This document shows positions 24,366 through 32,913 of a stretch of 64,000 nt of DNA, piece by piece (position 1 is the stretch's first letter; each line of letters opens with the position of its first letter). The notes under the pieces are model-generated. The model was not told the DNA's origin. It did no database searches and was given only the letters and a program-made list of their open reading frames with translations. The position numbers and the translations under genes were made by a program. This DNA comes from Flavobacteriales bacterium. Its GTDB lineage: Bacteria; Bacteroidota; Bacteroidia; CAIKAF01. Location: contig JANWWP010000038.1 of the NCBI GenBank assembly GCA_025055575.1, positions 24,017 through 88,016 of the forward strand, in the 5' to 3' direction.

Positions 24366-26213
24366 CTACTTCCGGATCAAACGTTGGTGCCAGTGGTTGT
24401 CGTGGGATACAAATTTTACAAGATAAACACCAGAAGGCAGGCCTTCCAAAGATATGCGGACGGTTTGCCCAGCGGCCGCAATTTGATAGCGGACTTCCCG
24501 ACCGCTGGGATCCAGCACGCTGAGCTTTCCGGCATGGTTCTGCGGTACTTGAATAAATAAGTCGTCGGTGGCTGGGTTGGGCCAGAGAGCCAGTGCCTGA
24601 GCCTCTGTATTCGAAAGGCTGAAGTTCGAAATGGTCACCACGTTGGAAGTGTCAGAACATCCGTAGGAATTGGTGATGACTAATGCAAAACTCCCGTTCC
24701 CGGGAACATTTAGATCTTTTCCGGAGCCGCCAGGATTGATGGGGTTTCCATTCCATAGCCATTGATAGGTGAAATTACCCACGAAAGAAGTGGTCAGTTG
24801 GTTGGGATTAAAAGGATTCACCGTGATGCCATTGGTAGAAAAATTACTAGGAATGCCGGGATTGATTACGGCGGTCACAGAAGGCGTCATTACACTGCAA
24901 CCGGACTGGGGGTCCATGATTTTCACAGAAATATTCCGAGTGACAGGAAATCCTGAAGTGGCCGTCACCACATACACGGAATCATTGGCGCCGGGAAGGG
25001 GCGTGGTGTCGTTTTCAAACCATTGGTAGAGGTAGCCCCCCGGCACTTTCAATTGGATATCGGTTCCTTCGCACACAGTGAGGCCCGGGAAAGCCTGTAT
25101 GGGGGTGGCGGGAGGTAAATTGTAAATCACAAGGGTATCCGTGAAAGGATACGAAGCATTTAACTGCTGAATCACCGTAAAAGATCCGGTGGAACCACCA
25201 CCTCCGCTGGGCGCTGTGGTTGAAAAATTAAAGGTGCCGGGGCCGGGAATCTGGAATGTAAAAGTGCCGCCGTTGTCATTGGCCGAAACAGGGTCATAAT
25301 CCCAAATGCTCAGCGAAATGGAAAAACTATTTAAAACGATCCCAAGGTTATTAAAGCTGGCAGGGTTGCTGTCTGAAACGTAGTTGGATTGGTAGGTGCT
25401 TGTCCCGTGGGTTAAAACAAAATACAAATCCGGGAGACCTCCAAATGCTTCTTCAATATCGCCGGAATACCACCCTCCTGAAGCCGATACGACCAGACTG
25501 TTAAAAACTAAATCATAGACGTTGGTGGTCAACGACACGGGATAAACCCCCGGCGCTGTGTATGGTACGGGAGGAGGATTCTGAAGGGAAGAAGTTTGGC
25601 CGTTGCCAAAATCCCACTGCCAAGTGGTCATCTGAGGTTCTCCCACATTGAGCAGGGCATTAAAAGTGACTGTGGCGGTATCGCAACCGCTGGCCGGGTT
25701 AAAGGTGAAAAACGGATTTCCGCCGGACTGAGGCGCAATGTGCAAATTCAGCGTAAAACTTTGAGGTTGCACTTGCTGCCCCAAGGGCGTCTGAACAGTA
25801 GCCGTCACATTCACGGTAATGGTGAAATTCCCAGGAATGGCGGGGGTGCCGCAAATCTTAACACAACCTCTCTGGCTGCTGGGGTTCGAGGTAATCACGT
25901 AGGTCATATTGGCGTTATTGGGCTGCCAGGAGAGCCCCTGAGGCAGGCCCGCAACACCCGTAATAACGATTTGTTGGAGCGTGATATTGATGCCCTGGTA
26001 GGTAAAATTTTGAGGCATCCAAAAAGTGACATCCGTGTCATAATACTGACCCTGCACGCCATCCGGCAGGGAAGCAGGACACAAGGTGGGGCCCGCGGCG
26101 TCGAAGCAGCCGGTATCAATCTGACAGCCGGGACAACCCGTTTGACCCAAAAGGGCTTGGTAGGATGCTAAAGAAAAGGACACTAGGAGCGAAGCGAGTA
26201 AATGTTTTTTCAT
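24366..26213 (-). CDS. T9SS type A surface protein with PKD domain, paralogue 2, 615 aa
   Basis: The same plan as the gene downstream. Signal peptide (HLLASLLVSFSLASYQALLGQ), cysteine-rich start (CPGCQIDTGCFDAAGPTLCP), a Put-Ig-like beta domain (DTDVTFWMPQNF, CVKICGTPAIPGNF), a PKD domain (WQWDFGNGQTSSLQNP), further beta segments (LVIYNLPPATP) and a type A tail (LWPNPATDDLFIQV...LDPSGREV...LPSGVYLVKF). The start is the ATG at 26213; an in-frame TTG two codons earlier is ignored. A -7 box is at 26249-26256. The 104-base gap to paralogue 1 is AT-rich with no hairpin, so they may be co-transcribed. Confidence 0.85.
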   Translation of the reverse strand: MKKHLLASLLVSFSLASYQALLGQTGCPGCQIDTGCFDAAGPTLCPASLPDGVQGQYYDTDVTFWMPQNFTYQGINITLQQIVITGVAGLPQGLSWQPNNANMTYVITSNPSSQRGCVKICGTPAIPGNFTITVNVTATVQTPLGQQVQPQSFTLNLHIAPQSGGNPFFTFNPASGCDTATVTFNALLNVGEPQMTTWQWDFGNGQTSSLQNPPPVPYTAPGVYPVSLTTNVYDLVFNSLVVSASGGWYSGDIEEAFGGLPDLYFVLTHGTSTYQSNYVSDSNPASFNNLGIVLNSFSISLSIWDYDPVSANDNGGTFTFQIPGPGTFNFSTTAPSGGGGSTGSFTVIQQLNASYPFTDTLVIYNLPPATPIQAFPGLTVCEGTDIQLKVPGGYLYQWFENDTTPLPGANDSVYVVTATSGFPVTRNISVKIMDPQSGCSVMTPSVTAVINPGIPSNFSTNGITVNPFNPNQLTTSFVGNFTYQWLWNGNPINPGGSGKDLNVPGNGSFALVITNSYGCSDTSNVVTISNFSLSNTEAQALALWPNPATDDLFIQVPQNHAGKLSVLDPSGREVRYQIAAAGQTVRISLEGLPSGVYLVKFVSHDNHWHQRLIRK

Positions 26214-26248
26214 TTTCAAGTTGAATCTAAATTGAAATTAATGTTTTG

Positions 26249-26256
26249 CAAAAGTA
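26249..26256 (-). promoter_or_regulatory. -7 promoter box TACTTTTG for the paralogue pair and def
   Basis: Exact TAnnTTTG match 35 bases before the ATG at 26213. Confidence 0.55.
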
Positions 26257-26315
26257 CCCAAATTCGATGTTTTTTAAAAGATGGGGGCCGCTATCCCTGC
26301 GTTGCACTTATTGCG

Positions 26316-26323
26316 TAATTTTG
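26316..26323 (+). promoter_or_regulatory. -7 promoter box TAATTTTG for nadC
   Basis: Exact TAnnTTTG match six bases before the ATG at 26330, predicting a leaderless transcript. Confidence 0.6.
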
Positions 26324-26329
26324 TAATTT

Positions 26330-27163
26330 ATGAATTTGGAAGATTTTTTAAGGTTGTCTTTGGCTGAAGATATTGGAAGCGGGGATTGTACCACATGGGC
26401 CACCGTAAGCGCGCGGAAAAAAGCAAAAGCCCATTTATTGTTCAAGGAGGACGGCGTCGCAGCTGGTATGGCGATTGCCCGTCAATTGTGCCATTTGCAT
26501 GATCCCGCTCTCCAGTTTAAGGCACGTGTTCAGGACGGGGAAGAGGTGGAAGCCGGCTCGGTGGGATTCGAATTGACAGGGCCCGCACGAAGTGTCCTGA
26601 CTGTGGAGCGCACACTGCTGAATATCCTTCAAAGGATGAGCGGTATTGCCACCAAAACCCGGCGGATGTCCAAAATAATAGAGCCTACAGGATGCAAACT
26701 CTTGGACACACGAAAAACCACTCCCCTCAATCGCCTCCTGGAAAAAGAGGCGGTGCGCATCGGCGGTGGCTACAACCACCGTTGGGGGCTCTATGATATG
26801 ATGCTCATAAAAGACAACCATATTGCTGCCAGCGGGGGGATCACTTCGGCCATTCAAAAAGCCCTCAGGTATCAGAAACGCCACCGACTCCAGCTTCCCA
26901 TCGAAATAGAGGTGCGCAACCTGATGGAGCTCGAAGAAGTGTTGGCCTGTGGTCAGGTTCATCGTATTATGCTGGACAACTTTTCCCCTGCCCAACTTGA
27001 GAAAGCCGTGCAGCGTATTGGCGGCCTTTTTGAAACGGAGGCTTCGGGGGGCATTGATGAACATAACATATTGGAATATGCCCTCACCGGGGTGCATTAT
27101 GTCTCCTCTGGAGCGCTTACCCACAGTGTGCGCAGTCTGGACATTAGTCTTAAGATCCGCTAA
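26330..27163 (+). CDS. nadC: Quinolinate phosphoribosyltransferase (carboxylating)
   Basis: 277 residues. It converts quinolinate and PRPP to nicotinate mononucleotide in de novo NAD synthesis. Motifs: EDIGSGDCTT near the start, VERTLLNILQRMSGIAT, LDTRKTTP, the GGGYNHR turn, IKDNH, and the PRPP-binding end EASGGI. It precedes yihY by two bases. nadA and nadB are not in the window. Confidence 0.96.
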   Translation: MNLEDFLRLSLAEDIGSGDCTTWATVSARKKAKAHLLFKEDGVAAGMAIARQLCHLHDPALQFKARVQDGEEVEAGSVGFELTGPARSVLTVERTLLNILQRMSGIATKTRRMSKIIEPTGCKLLDTRKTTPLNRLLEKEAVRIGGGYNHRWGLYDMMLIKDNHIAASGGITSAIQKALRYQKRHRLQLPIEIEVRNLMELEEVLACGQVHRIMLDNFSPAQLEKAVQRIGGLFETEASGGIDEHNILEYALTGVHYVSSGALTHSVRSLDISLKIR

Positions 27164-27165
27164 TT

Positions 27166-28146
27166 ATGGCTACCAAATGGCGTCGCATAGGCCGGATTCT
27201 TCTGACCTTGCCGCCTCTGGCCAAAGTCCATAAATTTTTAAAAAGCCATTCTCTTCCGGGTTTTGAAGGCCTCAGCATGTGGGAAGTGGCCCGAATTTTA
27301 ATCTCAGGGTTGCTCAAAAGCTCTATTACCGATCGGGCCGCGGTAATGACTTTCAAGCTCACCATGGCGCTGTTTCCAGCTTTGTTATTTTTTACGGCGC
27401 TTGTGCCCTTTGTTCCGATTCCCAAATTAGAAGCTTTAGTTCTAAAAAGTTTCGGAAATGTCATGCCGGGGCAGTTTTCCTTATTGCTTCAGGAAGCCTT
27501 GGTTTCCCTTGTTAAAAACCAAAGCACATCCTTGCTGTCTTTCAGCCTCCTGGCGGCCTTATTTTTTGGTTCCAACAGCCTTCTTAGCCTCATGGAGGCC
27601 ATGAATAAAAGCGCTTTCATTCGCGAAACCCGACCTCGGTGGAAGCAGCGGATCCTGGCCTTGGCTCTTCTGATTCTGATTTTTCTTATGACTTTACTGG
27701 CCGTGAGCCTCACGTACGGAACTTCTGAATTTCTTCGATTTCTCAGGCGTCGTCATATTCTTGGATTCTCCAGCATCAAAGCGATTATTTATGGAATACA
27801 ATTGATACTTTTATATGTGCAGCTATTTGCTACCATTAGTTTAATATATTTAACAGCTCCGGCCCGACGTGTTACACGTCGTTTCTTTTCCCCTGGGGCT
27901 GTGGTGGCTTCTAATGTGTGTTTTTTGGCATCACTTGCTCTATCTTATTTCTTTAATAACTTCGGAAGTTATAATAAAATTTATGGCACCATTGGTTCCA
28001 TTCCCGTTGTGCTGCTTTGGATTTATGTTAATTGTCTGGTGCTGCTGGTGGGATTTGAACTCAATGCCAGCATCAAAGTGGGAAAGATGGATGCGCGGAA
28101 TGTTACTTTAAAACCGCCGCCCCCGAAAAATGCAATAATAAAATAA
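27166..28146 (+). CDS. YihY/BrkB-family inner membrane protein, 326 aa
   Basis: Six hydrophobic helices, with the family's AVMTFKLTMALFPALLFFTALVPF near the first helix (the usual 'A..yYt.ls.~P~ll' region), LIYLTAPARRVTRRFFSPGAVVAS, and YNKIYGTIGSIPVVLLWIYVNCLVLLVGFELNA, the strongly conserved end region. The old name ribonuclease BN is wrong, and the function is unknown. The gene is two bases after nadC. Its last 44 bases overlap the end of uppP on the opposite strand. Confidence 0.9.
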   Translation: MATKWRRIGRILLTLPPLAKVHKFLKSHSLPGFEGLSMWEVARILISGLLKSSITDRAAVMTFKLTMALFPALLFFTALVPFVPIPKLEALVLKSFGNVMPGQFSLLLQEALVSLVKNQSTSLLSFSLLAALFFGSNSLLSLMEAMNKSAFIRETRPRWKQRILALALLILIFLMTLLAVSLTYGTSEFLRFLRRRHILGFSSIKAIIYGIQLILLYVQLFATISLIYLTAPARRVTRRFFSPGAVVASNVCFLASLALSYFFNNFGSYNKIYGTIGSIPVVLLWIYVNCLVLLVGFELNASIKVGKMDARNVTLKPPPPKNAIIK

Positions 28147-28909
28147 CGCCGCCCAAAATCAAGCGATACCAGCCAAATAGGCGGAATCCATGTTTCTGAA
28201 GAAATTGGACAAAAAACTTCATGGCAGCCATAGCCACCAGAAAGGCGGTGATATTACCCGCCAGGAAAATGCCCAGGATCTGAGTGTTTTTTGTGATTTC
28301 AGGAGAAATTTTTAAAAATTGGTATCCTTTGTACAAGGTGGCCGCCGCCATCGTTGGCACGGCCAGAAAAAATGAAAATTCTGCCGCACGGTGCCGTCCC
28401 AGGCCCTGTTGCAGTCCGCCAATGATGGAAGCTGCGCTTCGGCTGACGCCAGGTACCAGGGCCAGGCATTGCCACAAGCCAATAATCAAAGCTTGAAGAA
28501 AACTTGGAGAAGGGTCCTCGCTTCGGTGATTTTCTTCTGGAAAAATTTTATCAATAAATAAGAACACGAGACCTCCGATAAAGAGCATGACCGCAACTGT
28601 GAGCGGACTTTCCAAGAGTTGGTCAATGTAGTCGGACAACAATTTCCCCAGAATCAGGGCCGGAATGACGCCCACGGCCAAAGTCAAGTAGAAACGCCAG
28701 GGATCCCGGCGCAGGAATTTTTTATGGTAGAGCGCCACAACGGCCAATATGGCTCCCAGTTGCACGGCCACCTCAAAAAATTTGGTGAAAGGATCGTCAG
28801 CAATGCCCAGCGCTGCGCTCACCAGAATCATGTGGCCCGTGGAGGAAACCGGTAAAAATTCGGTGAGGCCTTCTACGATGGCCAGCAAAATGGCTTCCCA
28901 AAGGCTCAT
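28103..28909 (-). CDS. uppP: Undecaprenyl-diphosphatase UppP (BacA)
   Basis: 268 residues, about eight membrane helices. It dephosphorylates undecaprenyl diphosphate so that the lipid carrier for peptidoglycan and surface glycans can be reused. The two active-site motifs are VEGLTEFLPVSSTGHM near the start and the PGVSRSAASI segment (the usual PGxSRSG has A in place of G). The ATG at 28909 overlaps the DUF3098 stop as ATGA and puts MSLWEAILLAIVEG at the usual beginning; the in-frame start at 28933 adds eight residues. It is the last gene of ftsX-DUF3098-uppP. Confidence 0.95.
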   Translation of the reverse strand: MSLWEAILLAIVEGLTEFLPVSSTGHMILVSAALGIADDPFTKFFEVAVQLGAILAVVALYHKKFLRRDPWRFYLTLAVGVIPALILGKLLSDYIDQLLESPLTVAVMLFIGGLVFLFIDKIFPEENHRSEDPSPSFLQALIIGLWQCLALVPGVSRSAASIIGGLQQGLGRHRAAEFSFFLAVPTMAAATLYKGYQFLKISPEITKNTQILGIFLAGNITAFLVAMAAMKFFVQFLQKHGFRLFGWYRLILGGVILLLHFSGAAVLK

Positions 28910-29175
28910 GAAGACTTTCTGGATGATCGCCAAAGAATGCCCGCAATTCCAGTCACAAAACCAATGAGAACCAGAATTGGCGCCACCGTGATGCGGCGTG
29001 CGCTGAATACCTCAGGATTAAAAGTTTCAGGGTCTTCGGAAGCCCCTCCGGCCATTAAAATAAAACCTAGGGTGGTAATGACCAGTCCGAGGAGGATGAC
29101 GGCCCACGAAGTCCTGTTCAGGGACGAAGAGGAATTGTCGGATGCGTTGTGGGGAGTAGGATGATCCGTATTCAC
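28906..29175 (-). CDS. DUF3098 small membrane protein, 89 aa
   Basis: Two transmembrane helices (SWAVILLGLVITTLGFILMAGG and APILVLIGFVTGIAGILW) joined by the short loop SEDPETFNPEVFSARRITV, which is the DUF3098 signature of Bacteroidota. The family sits almost always between ftsX and uppP, as here, suggesting a role with division or lipid-carrier turnover; the function is unknown. The stop overlaps the uppP start (ATGA, 28906-28909). Nine bases separate it from ftsX. Confidence 0.88.
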   Translation of the reverse strand: MNTDHPTPHNASDNSSSSLNRTSWAVILLGLVITTLGFILMAGGASEDPETFNPEVFSARRITVAPILVLIGFVTGIAGILWRSSRKSS

Positions 29176-29184
29176 CGGACAAAC

Positions 29185-30036
29185 TTAATACAGACTGCCC
29201 ATTTCCGTTTTCAGCAAGCGGTTCACGATCTGCCAGGCGGCCAACGTATTCACTAGGACGCCTAGCACAATCAGGAGGCCGCCGATGGCTGCGATCATAG
29301 CCGGAGGCACCACAGCCCACACGTCCGGGAATAAACTTTCGGCTTGCAAGGCAGGCAACACCAAGGCCATGGCAGCCAAAAGGCCACTGATGAGGCCTGT
29401 GATGAGCGCTCTGGACAGGAAAGGACGCCGGATAAAGGCAGGATGCGCCCCCACCAGTTGCATGGTTTTGATGGTCAGACGGCGGGCATATACAGCCAGG
29501 CGGATGGAATTGCTCAGCAATGTGAGCATCACAAGGAGCTGCACTAATGCAAAACCGCCTAAAGCCAAGGAAAGCCTGTATATATTTCGGTTGATGGCCT
29601 GCACCAGTTCCCGCTTTCGAATGATTTCCAGAATGTAGCCACCGAATTTTTTTTCTAATTCCTTTTCAATGAGGGCCATTTTTGCATTATCCACATAGTT
29701 TTCTTTCAAAAATATGCGCACCGATTGTGGCAACGGGTTGATTTCAATAATTTCTGAAAAATCGTCCCCCGTCATTTTTAAATAATCTTCCTTCGCCTGG
29801 TCTTTTGAGATGAATTTCGCTTCACGGGTCCAATCCTGTTGGCGAAGGTATTTCAGTAAAGCTTCGAGGGAATCCGCCGGGATTTCGTCTTTCAGGTGTA
29901 CATCGATGCTTAGAGATGACCTGATGTAGGAAGCCTGAAACCGGGCTGTGCCCAGCAAAAGCAATACCAACCCCACGCCCCATAATGCCAGGGCTGTTCC
30001 CATCACCGTGGCCACATCTGTGATTCGCAACCGCAT
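29185..30036 (-). CDS. ftsX: Cell division protein FtsX
   Basis: 283 residues. It is the membrane part of the FtsEX transporter-like complex that activates cell-wall hydrolases at the division site. Helix 1 is at about 13-33, followed by an extracytoplasmic domain (about 35-165) with SVRIFLKENYVDNAKM and a three-helix C-terminal FtsX domain (LVQLLVMLTLLSNSIRLAVYARRLTIKTMQLVGAHPAFIRRPF, then two more helices). The N-terminal cytoplasmic part is very short. FtsE is not in the window, as is common in Bacteroidota where ftsE is unlinked. It is the first gene of the ftsX-DUF3098-uppP unit. Confidence 0.92.
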   Translation of the reverse strand: MRLRITDVATVMGTALALWGVGLVLLLLGTARFQASYIRSSLSIDVHLKDEIPADSLEALLKYLRQQDWTREAKFISKDQAKEDYLKMTGDDFSEIIEINPLPQSVRIFLKENYVDNAKMALIEKELEKKFGGYILEIIRKRELVQAINRNIYRLSLALGGFALVQLLVMLTLLSNSIRLAVYARRLTIKTMQLVGAHPAFIRRPFLSRALITGLISGLLAAMALVLPALQAESLFPDVWAVVPPAMIAAIGGLLIVLGVLVNTLAAWQIVNRLLKTEMGSLY

Positions 30037-30046
30037 GGTGTGGGCT

Positions 30047-30054
30047 CAAATGTA
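30047..30054 (-). promoter_or_regulatory. -7 promoter box TACATTTG for ftsX-DUF3098-uppP
   Basis: Exact TAnnTTTG match 10 bases before the ATG at 30036. Confidence 0.5.
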
Positions 30055-30257
30055 AAAGAGCTCCGAAGGTTTTTCAGTAATTAGAAGGGTATTTTATAAA
30101 CAGGAACCCGGGTATATATAACAAAGCAGCTCATTATTATTAAAATACCTAATCCCAGCTTCCAAGCCTTCTCCTTTTTGCGGATGCAAAAGTTTTCTCA
30201 AAGGTGGTCATACTTCAAACCCTCCGAAGATTTGCCCAAAATCCCGCTCCTTGTTAC

Positions 30258-30265
30258 TACTTTTG
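30258..30265 (+). promoter_or_regulatory. -7 promoter box TACTTTTG for the CAT tRNA
   Basis: Exact TAnnTTTG match nine bases before the tRNA, with TTTG at 30231-30234 as a possible -33 element. The rest of 30055-30230 is AT-rich with nothing recognised. Confidence 0.55.
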
Positions 30266-30274
30266 CCACTCCCC

Positions 30275-30348
30275 GGGCCCTTAGCTCAGCTGGTCAGAGC
30301 ACCTGACTCATAATCAGGGGGTCGTTGGTTCAAGCCCAACAGGGCCCA
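30275..30348 (+). tRNA. tRNA with CAT anticodon (Ile2 with lysidine, or elongator Met)
   Basis: 74 bases, acceptor GGGCCCT/AGGGCCC, discriminator A, anticodon loop CTCATAA flanked by CCTGA/TCAGG, T-arm GGTTCAAGCC. The combination CCTTAGCTCAG...CTCATAATC...GGTCGTTGGTTCAAG resembles E. coli tRNA-Ile2, where C34 becomes lysidine and the codon AUA is read. Elongator Met is also possible. It is not an initiator: the three G-C pairs at the base of the anticodon stem are absent. CCA is not encoded. Confidence 0.9.
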
Positions 30349-30381
30349 CTTGGTTCAATTCGAAAAAAACTCTGCCTTTAT

Positions 30382-31170
30382 TTAGGATTGCAGCGTTTTA
30401 AGATCCTTCTTGAAGGTGTCCGTCCAGTAGCTTCCGGCATATTTTGCATTCAGTTGGGTCAGGTCAGGAAAATCTTTCAAAATTTTTAAAATGGCTTTCA
30501 AAGAATAATCGCCAGGGCTTGAAATCAGCCATTTTTCCATAACCGCCTCAATGAGTTGGAAATCTTCTGGATAATCCAGCGTGAGCCGCACGGTCTTGCT
30601 CAGATCTTCACCCGTTTCATACCACATATTGCACAGAGCAAATCTTTCGGGTTGGTCCCAGATGAACGGGGTGCAATGTTCCCTTTGAAAAGGTTTTGAG
30701 GCTTCTTTCCAAGCTGTTTCCAGCGCATTCATGTCCACCACTTCCACGTCCATGCCATCGGGCCAGGAAGCCGGGTGTAGGTTACTCACATAATCAAATT
30801 CATTATGGCGGTAAATGGCCACGGCTTTTTCCACGATGGCCGGATCCATGAGCGGACAATCCGAAGGCACTTTAATGACAGCCTCCGCTTTAAAATGAAG
30901 GCCGGCCTGGAAATGACGGTCCAGCAGATCGTTTTCAGATCCCCGAAAACAGGCCACGCCTTCCTTGTAACACAACCGTTCAATACCGTCATCTTCAGGC
31001 TTCTCTGTGGTAATTACTGCAAGGGTTTGGATAGAATGAAGGTTTTTTAAGCGCTCTAACATCCAGCTCAGAATTGGCCGGCCGGCCACTTCCTTCAGGA
31101 CTTTCCCAGGCAGCCGGGTGCTTCCGGTGCGGGCTTGCACCAACAGCGCCACGGATTGGTGCGTTTTCAT
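30382..31170 (-). CDS. SpsF-family cytidylyltransferase-like protein, 262 aa
   Basis: The N-terminus LLVQARTGSTRLPGKVLKEVAGRPIL is the nucleotide-binding motif of SpsF / CMP-sugar cytidylyltransferases, and VIKVPSDCPLMDPAIVEKAV carries the metal-binding aspartates. These enzymes activate acidic or amino sugars for surface polysaccharides. The C-terminal half, with WYETGEDLSKTVRLTLDYPEDF, matches the SpsF-type extension. Its start overlaps the universal stress gene stop as ATGA (31167-31170), an unusual pairing. No sugar-synthesis gene is adjacent. Confidence 0.82.
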   Translation of the reverse strand: MKTHQSVALLVQARTGSTRLPGKVLKEVAGRPILSWMLERLKNLHSIQTLAVITTEKPEDDGIERLCYKEGVACFRGSENDLLDRHFQAGLHFKAEAVIKVPSDCPLMDPAIVEKAVAIYRHNEFDYVSNLHPASWPDGMDVEVVDMNALETAWKEASKPFQREHCTPFIWDQPERFALCNMWYETGEDLSKTVRLTLDYPEDFQLIEAVMEKWLISSPGDYSLKAILKILKDFPDLTQLNAKYAGSYWTDTFKKDLKTLQS

Positions 31171-32039
31171 GAACCCCTCTTTAAGAGGTCAGTGCGCACA
31201 GAGAGTACTGGAATTTTGGTATGAAAGGCCACCGATGCCGTCTCGGAGCGGCTGATCAGTTTGTCCAGCCAGTTGCGGTGTCTGTGAAACATGACGAGCA
31301 ATGCAGGTTTCAGTCGGGACAATTCCTTTTCCAAACCTTCAATGAGCTGGTTGTCTTCTTTGGTTTTGACAATATGAAATGTGAAAGCGGAAGGATCCAC
31401 GTTTTTCTCGATCTTGGATGTAAGGCGGCCGACCACTTCGGCCGATGGCACCACTTTTTGAGGGAACACCGGATGCACATGCACAATATGGTAATGGGCC
31501 TGAAGAGGCGCCAATAGGTGGTGGACAAACGCCACTTCTTTGTCTGTATTCACCAGTTCTGTGGCCAGGGCCACCGTTTTCAGAGCTCTGAGCTTGTGCT
31601 TAAGGGGGACGGTGAGCACCGGGCAGGGGGCTTCTTCCATCACTTTCAGCGTGGTGCTTCCCATCAGGATGCGCCGGATATTAGATTCCCCGGTGGTCCC
31701 CATAATTATGACATCCGCTTTACCTTTTTTGGCAGCCTCCAAAATAGCCTGCGCCGCTTGGGAAGTGTCTTCAAAATGAAAGCTGATCCCGGGCGGTAGT
31801 TCGCGCGGTTCCGTTTGCGACCGGGACACAAATTGTTTCATTTCGGATAAAATTTTATTTTTCTGTTCCTGAAGGGAAGGGATTTTCACTCCGGAAAAAA
31901 CATACCTCGGGGCATGTACCAGTGGGCTGCAATACATGAATTCGAGTTCAAGCCCCTCCATCTGCCGGGATAGGTAAAGTCCGAATTTAACGGCCGAACG
32001 GCTTCCCGCCGAAAAATCAAAAGGTACAATGGCCTTCAT
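31167..32039 (-). CDS. Tandem universal stress protein (two UspA domains), 290 aa
   Basis: Two UspA folds in one chain. The first (about 1-145) has IVPFDFSAGSRSAVKFG and the nucleotide-binding turn ADVIIMGTTGESNIRRILMGSTTLKVMEEAPCPVLTVP, close to the G-2x-G-9x-G(S/T) ATP motif, so it may bind ATP. The second (about 150-290) has AHYHIVHVHPVF and ALLVMFHRHRNWLDKLISRSE but lacks that glycine pattern, so it is a degenerate partner. It is probably a cytoplasmic stress factor. Translation of the SpsF-like gene is coupled to it. Confidence 0.85.
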   Translation of the reverse strand: MKAIVPFDFSAGSRSAVKFGLYLSRQMEGLELEFMYCSPLVHAPRYVFSGVKIPSLQEQKNKILSEMKQFVSRSQTEPRELPPGISFHFEDTSQAAQAILEAAKKGKADVIIMGTTGESNIRRILMGSTTLKVMEEAPCPVLTVPLKHKLRALKTVALATELVNTDKEVAFVHHLLAPLQAHYHIVHVHPVFPQKVVPSAEVVGRLTSKIEKNVDPSAFTFHIVKTKEDNQLIEGLEKELSRLKPALLVMFHRHRNWLDKLISRSETASVAFHTKIPVLSVRTDLLKRGS

Positions 32040-32119
32040 GGATTAAGTTTAGAATGAAAGGTCAGTAATTGAATTTTTAAAAAATTTTTTCTGGACGAAG
32101 AAGCACTTTCATTACGGAG

Positions 32120-32127
32120 CAAATTTA
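32120..32127 (-). promoter_or_regulatory. -7 promoter box TAAATTTG for the Usp-SpsF unit
   Basis: Exact TAnnTTTG match 80 bases before the ATG at 32039, giving an unusually long leader for this window. Confidence 0.4.
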
Positions 32128-32166
32128 ATGCCGAGTTCAGAAAAGAATGAAAAAAAAATTTAAATT

Positions 32167-32913
32167 TTAGCTTCGAAAGAGGGGGGACAGCTCCGCAAGG
32201 AAATCCGGATTTTTTTCCAATGCGGTTCCTACCACCACAATGTCCGCTCCGGCATGTAAAATATCTCGGGCGCTTTGGGCATCCTGAATGCCTCCTCCCA
32301 CTATCAAGGGCACATTTATAGCCTGTTTCACGCTGCTGACCATCCGGAGGTCCACGGTTTTGCGAGCCCCGCTTCCGCCATCCAAATAGATGAGCCTGAG
32401 GCCCAGCATCTCCCCGGCCAGAGCCGTAATGGCTGCCAGTTCGGGCTTATCGTGGGGCAAGGGCAGGGTTTGGCTGATGTAGCTTGCTGTGGTCATATTT
32501 CCGCAATCCACCAGGATGTATCCGGTGGGGATGACCTCTATTTTAATTTTTTTTAAGACAGGTGCTGCCTCTACGTGCCGCCCGATGAGCAGGTCGGGAT
32601 TCCGGCCTGAAATGAGGGAAAGGAAAAGAAGGGCATCGGCTGCTTTGCAGATTTGAGCAGGATTTCCGGGAAAAATAATAACGGGAACAGAACTGAGGGA
32701 CTTAATTTGACGTACCAGAGTTTCCGTTTCTCCTGAAGTGAGGAGGCTTCCTCCTACAAAAAAATAGCCTGCGCCGGCCTGTTCAGCCCTGTATAAAAAA
32801 GAAGCTAAATCCGGCGGTGTTTTATCAGGATCGATCAGGATGGCCAGCTTTTTTTTTCCTTCGCAGGCCGCATTTACTATTTTTTCATACACATTGGCCT
32901 TTCTGAGATTCAC
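32167..32913 (-). CDS. Group II geranylgeranyl/heptaprenylglyceryl-phosphate synthase (PcrB-like), 248 aa
   Basis: A TIM-barrel prenyltransferase that joins a polyprenyl diphosphate to glycerol-1-phosphate by an ether bond, the archaeal-lipid reaction. Signature segments: KLAILIDPDK near the start, GGSLLTSGETE, VIIFPGNP, VIPTGYILVDCG, LIYLDGGSGA and VPLIVGGGIQDAQSA. Bacterial group II enzymes are known in Bacteroidota, though the final lipid product is not. The start is the GTG at 32913, which overlaps the phosphopantetheinyl transferase stop as GTGA and begins VNLRKANVYEKI; a longer in-frame reading to 32991 is unlikely. Confidence 0.87.
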   Translation of the reverse strand: MNLRKANVYEKIVNAACEGKKKLAILIDPDKTPPDLASFLYRAEQAGAGYFFVGGSLLTSGETETLVRQIKSLSSVPVIIFPGNPAQICKAADALLFLSLISGRNPDLLIGRHVEAAPVLKKIKIEVIPTGYILVDCGNMTTASYISQTLPLPHDKPELAAITALAGEMLGLRLIYLDGGSGARKTVDLRMVSSVKQAINVPLIVGGGIQDAQSARDILHAGADIVVVGTALEKNPDFLAELSPLFRS

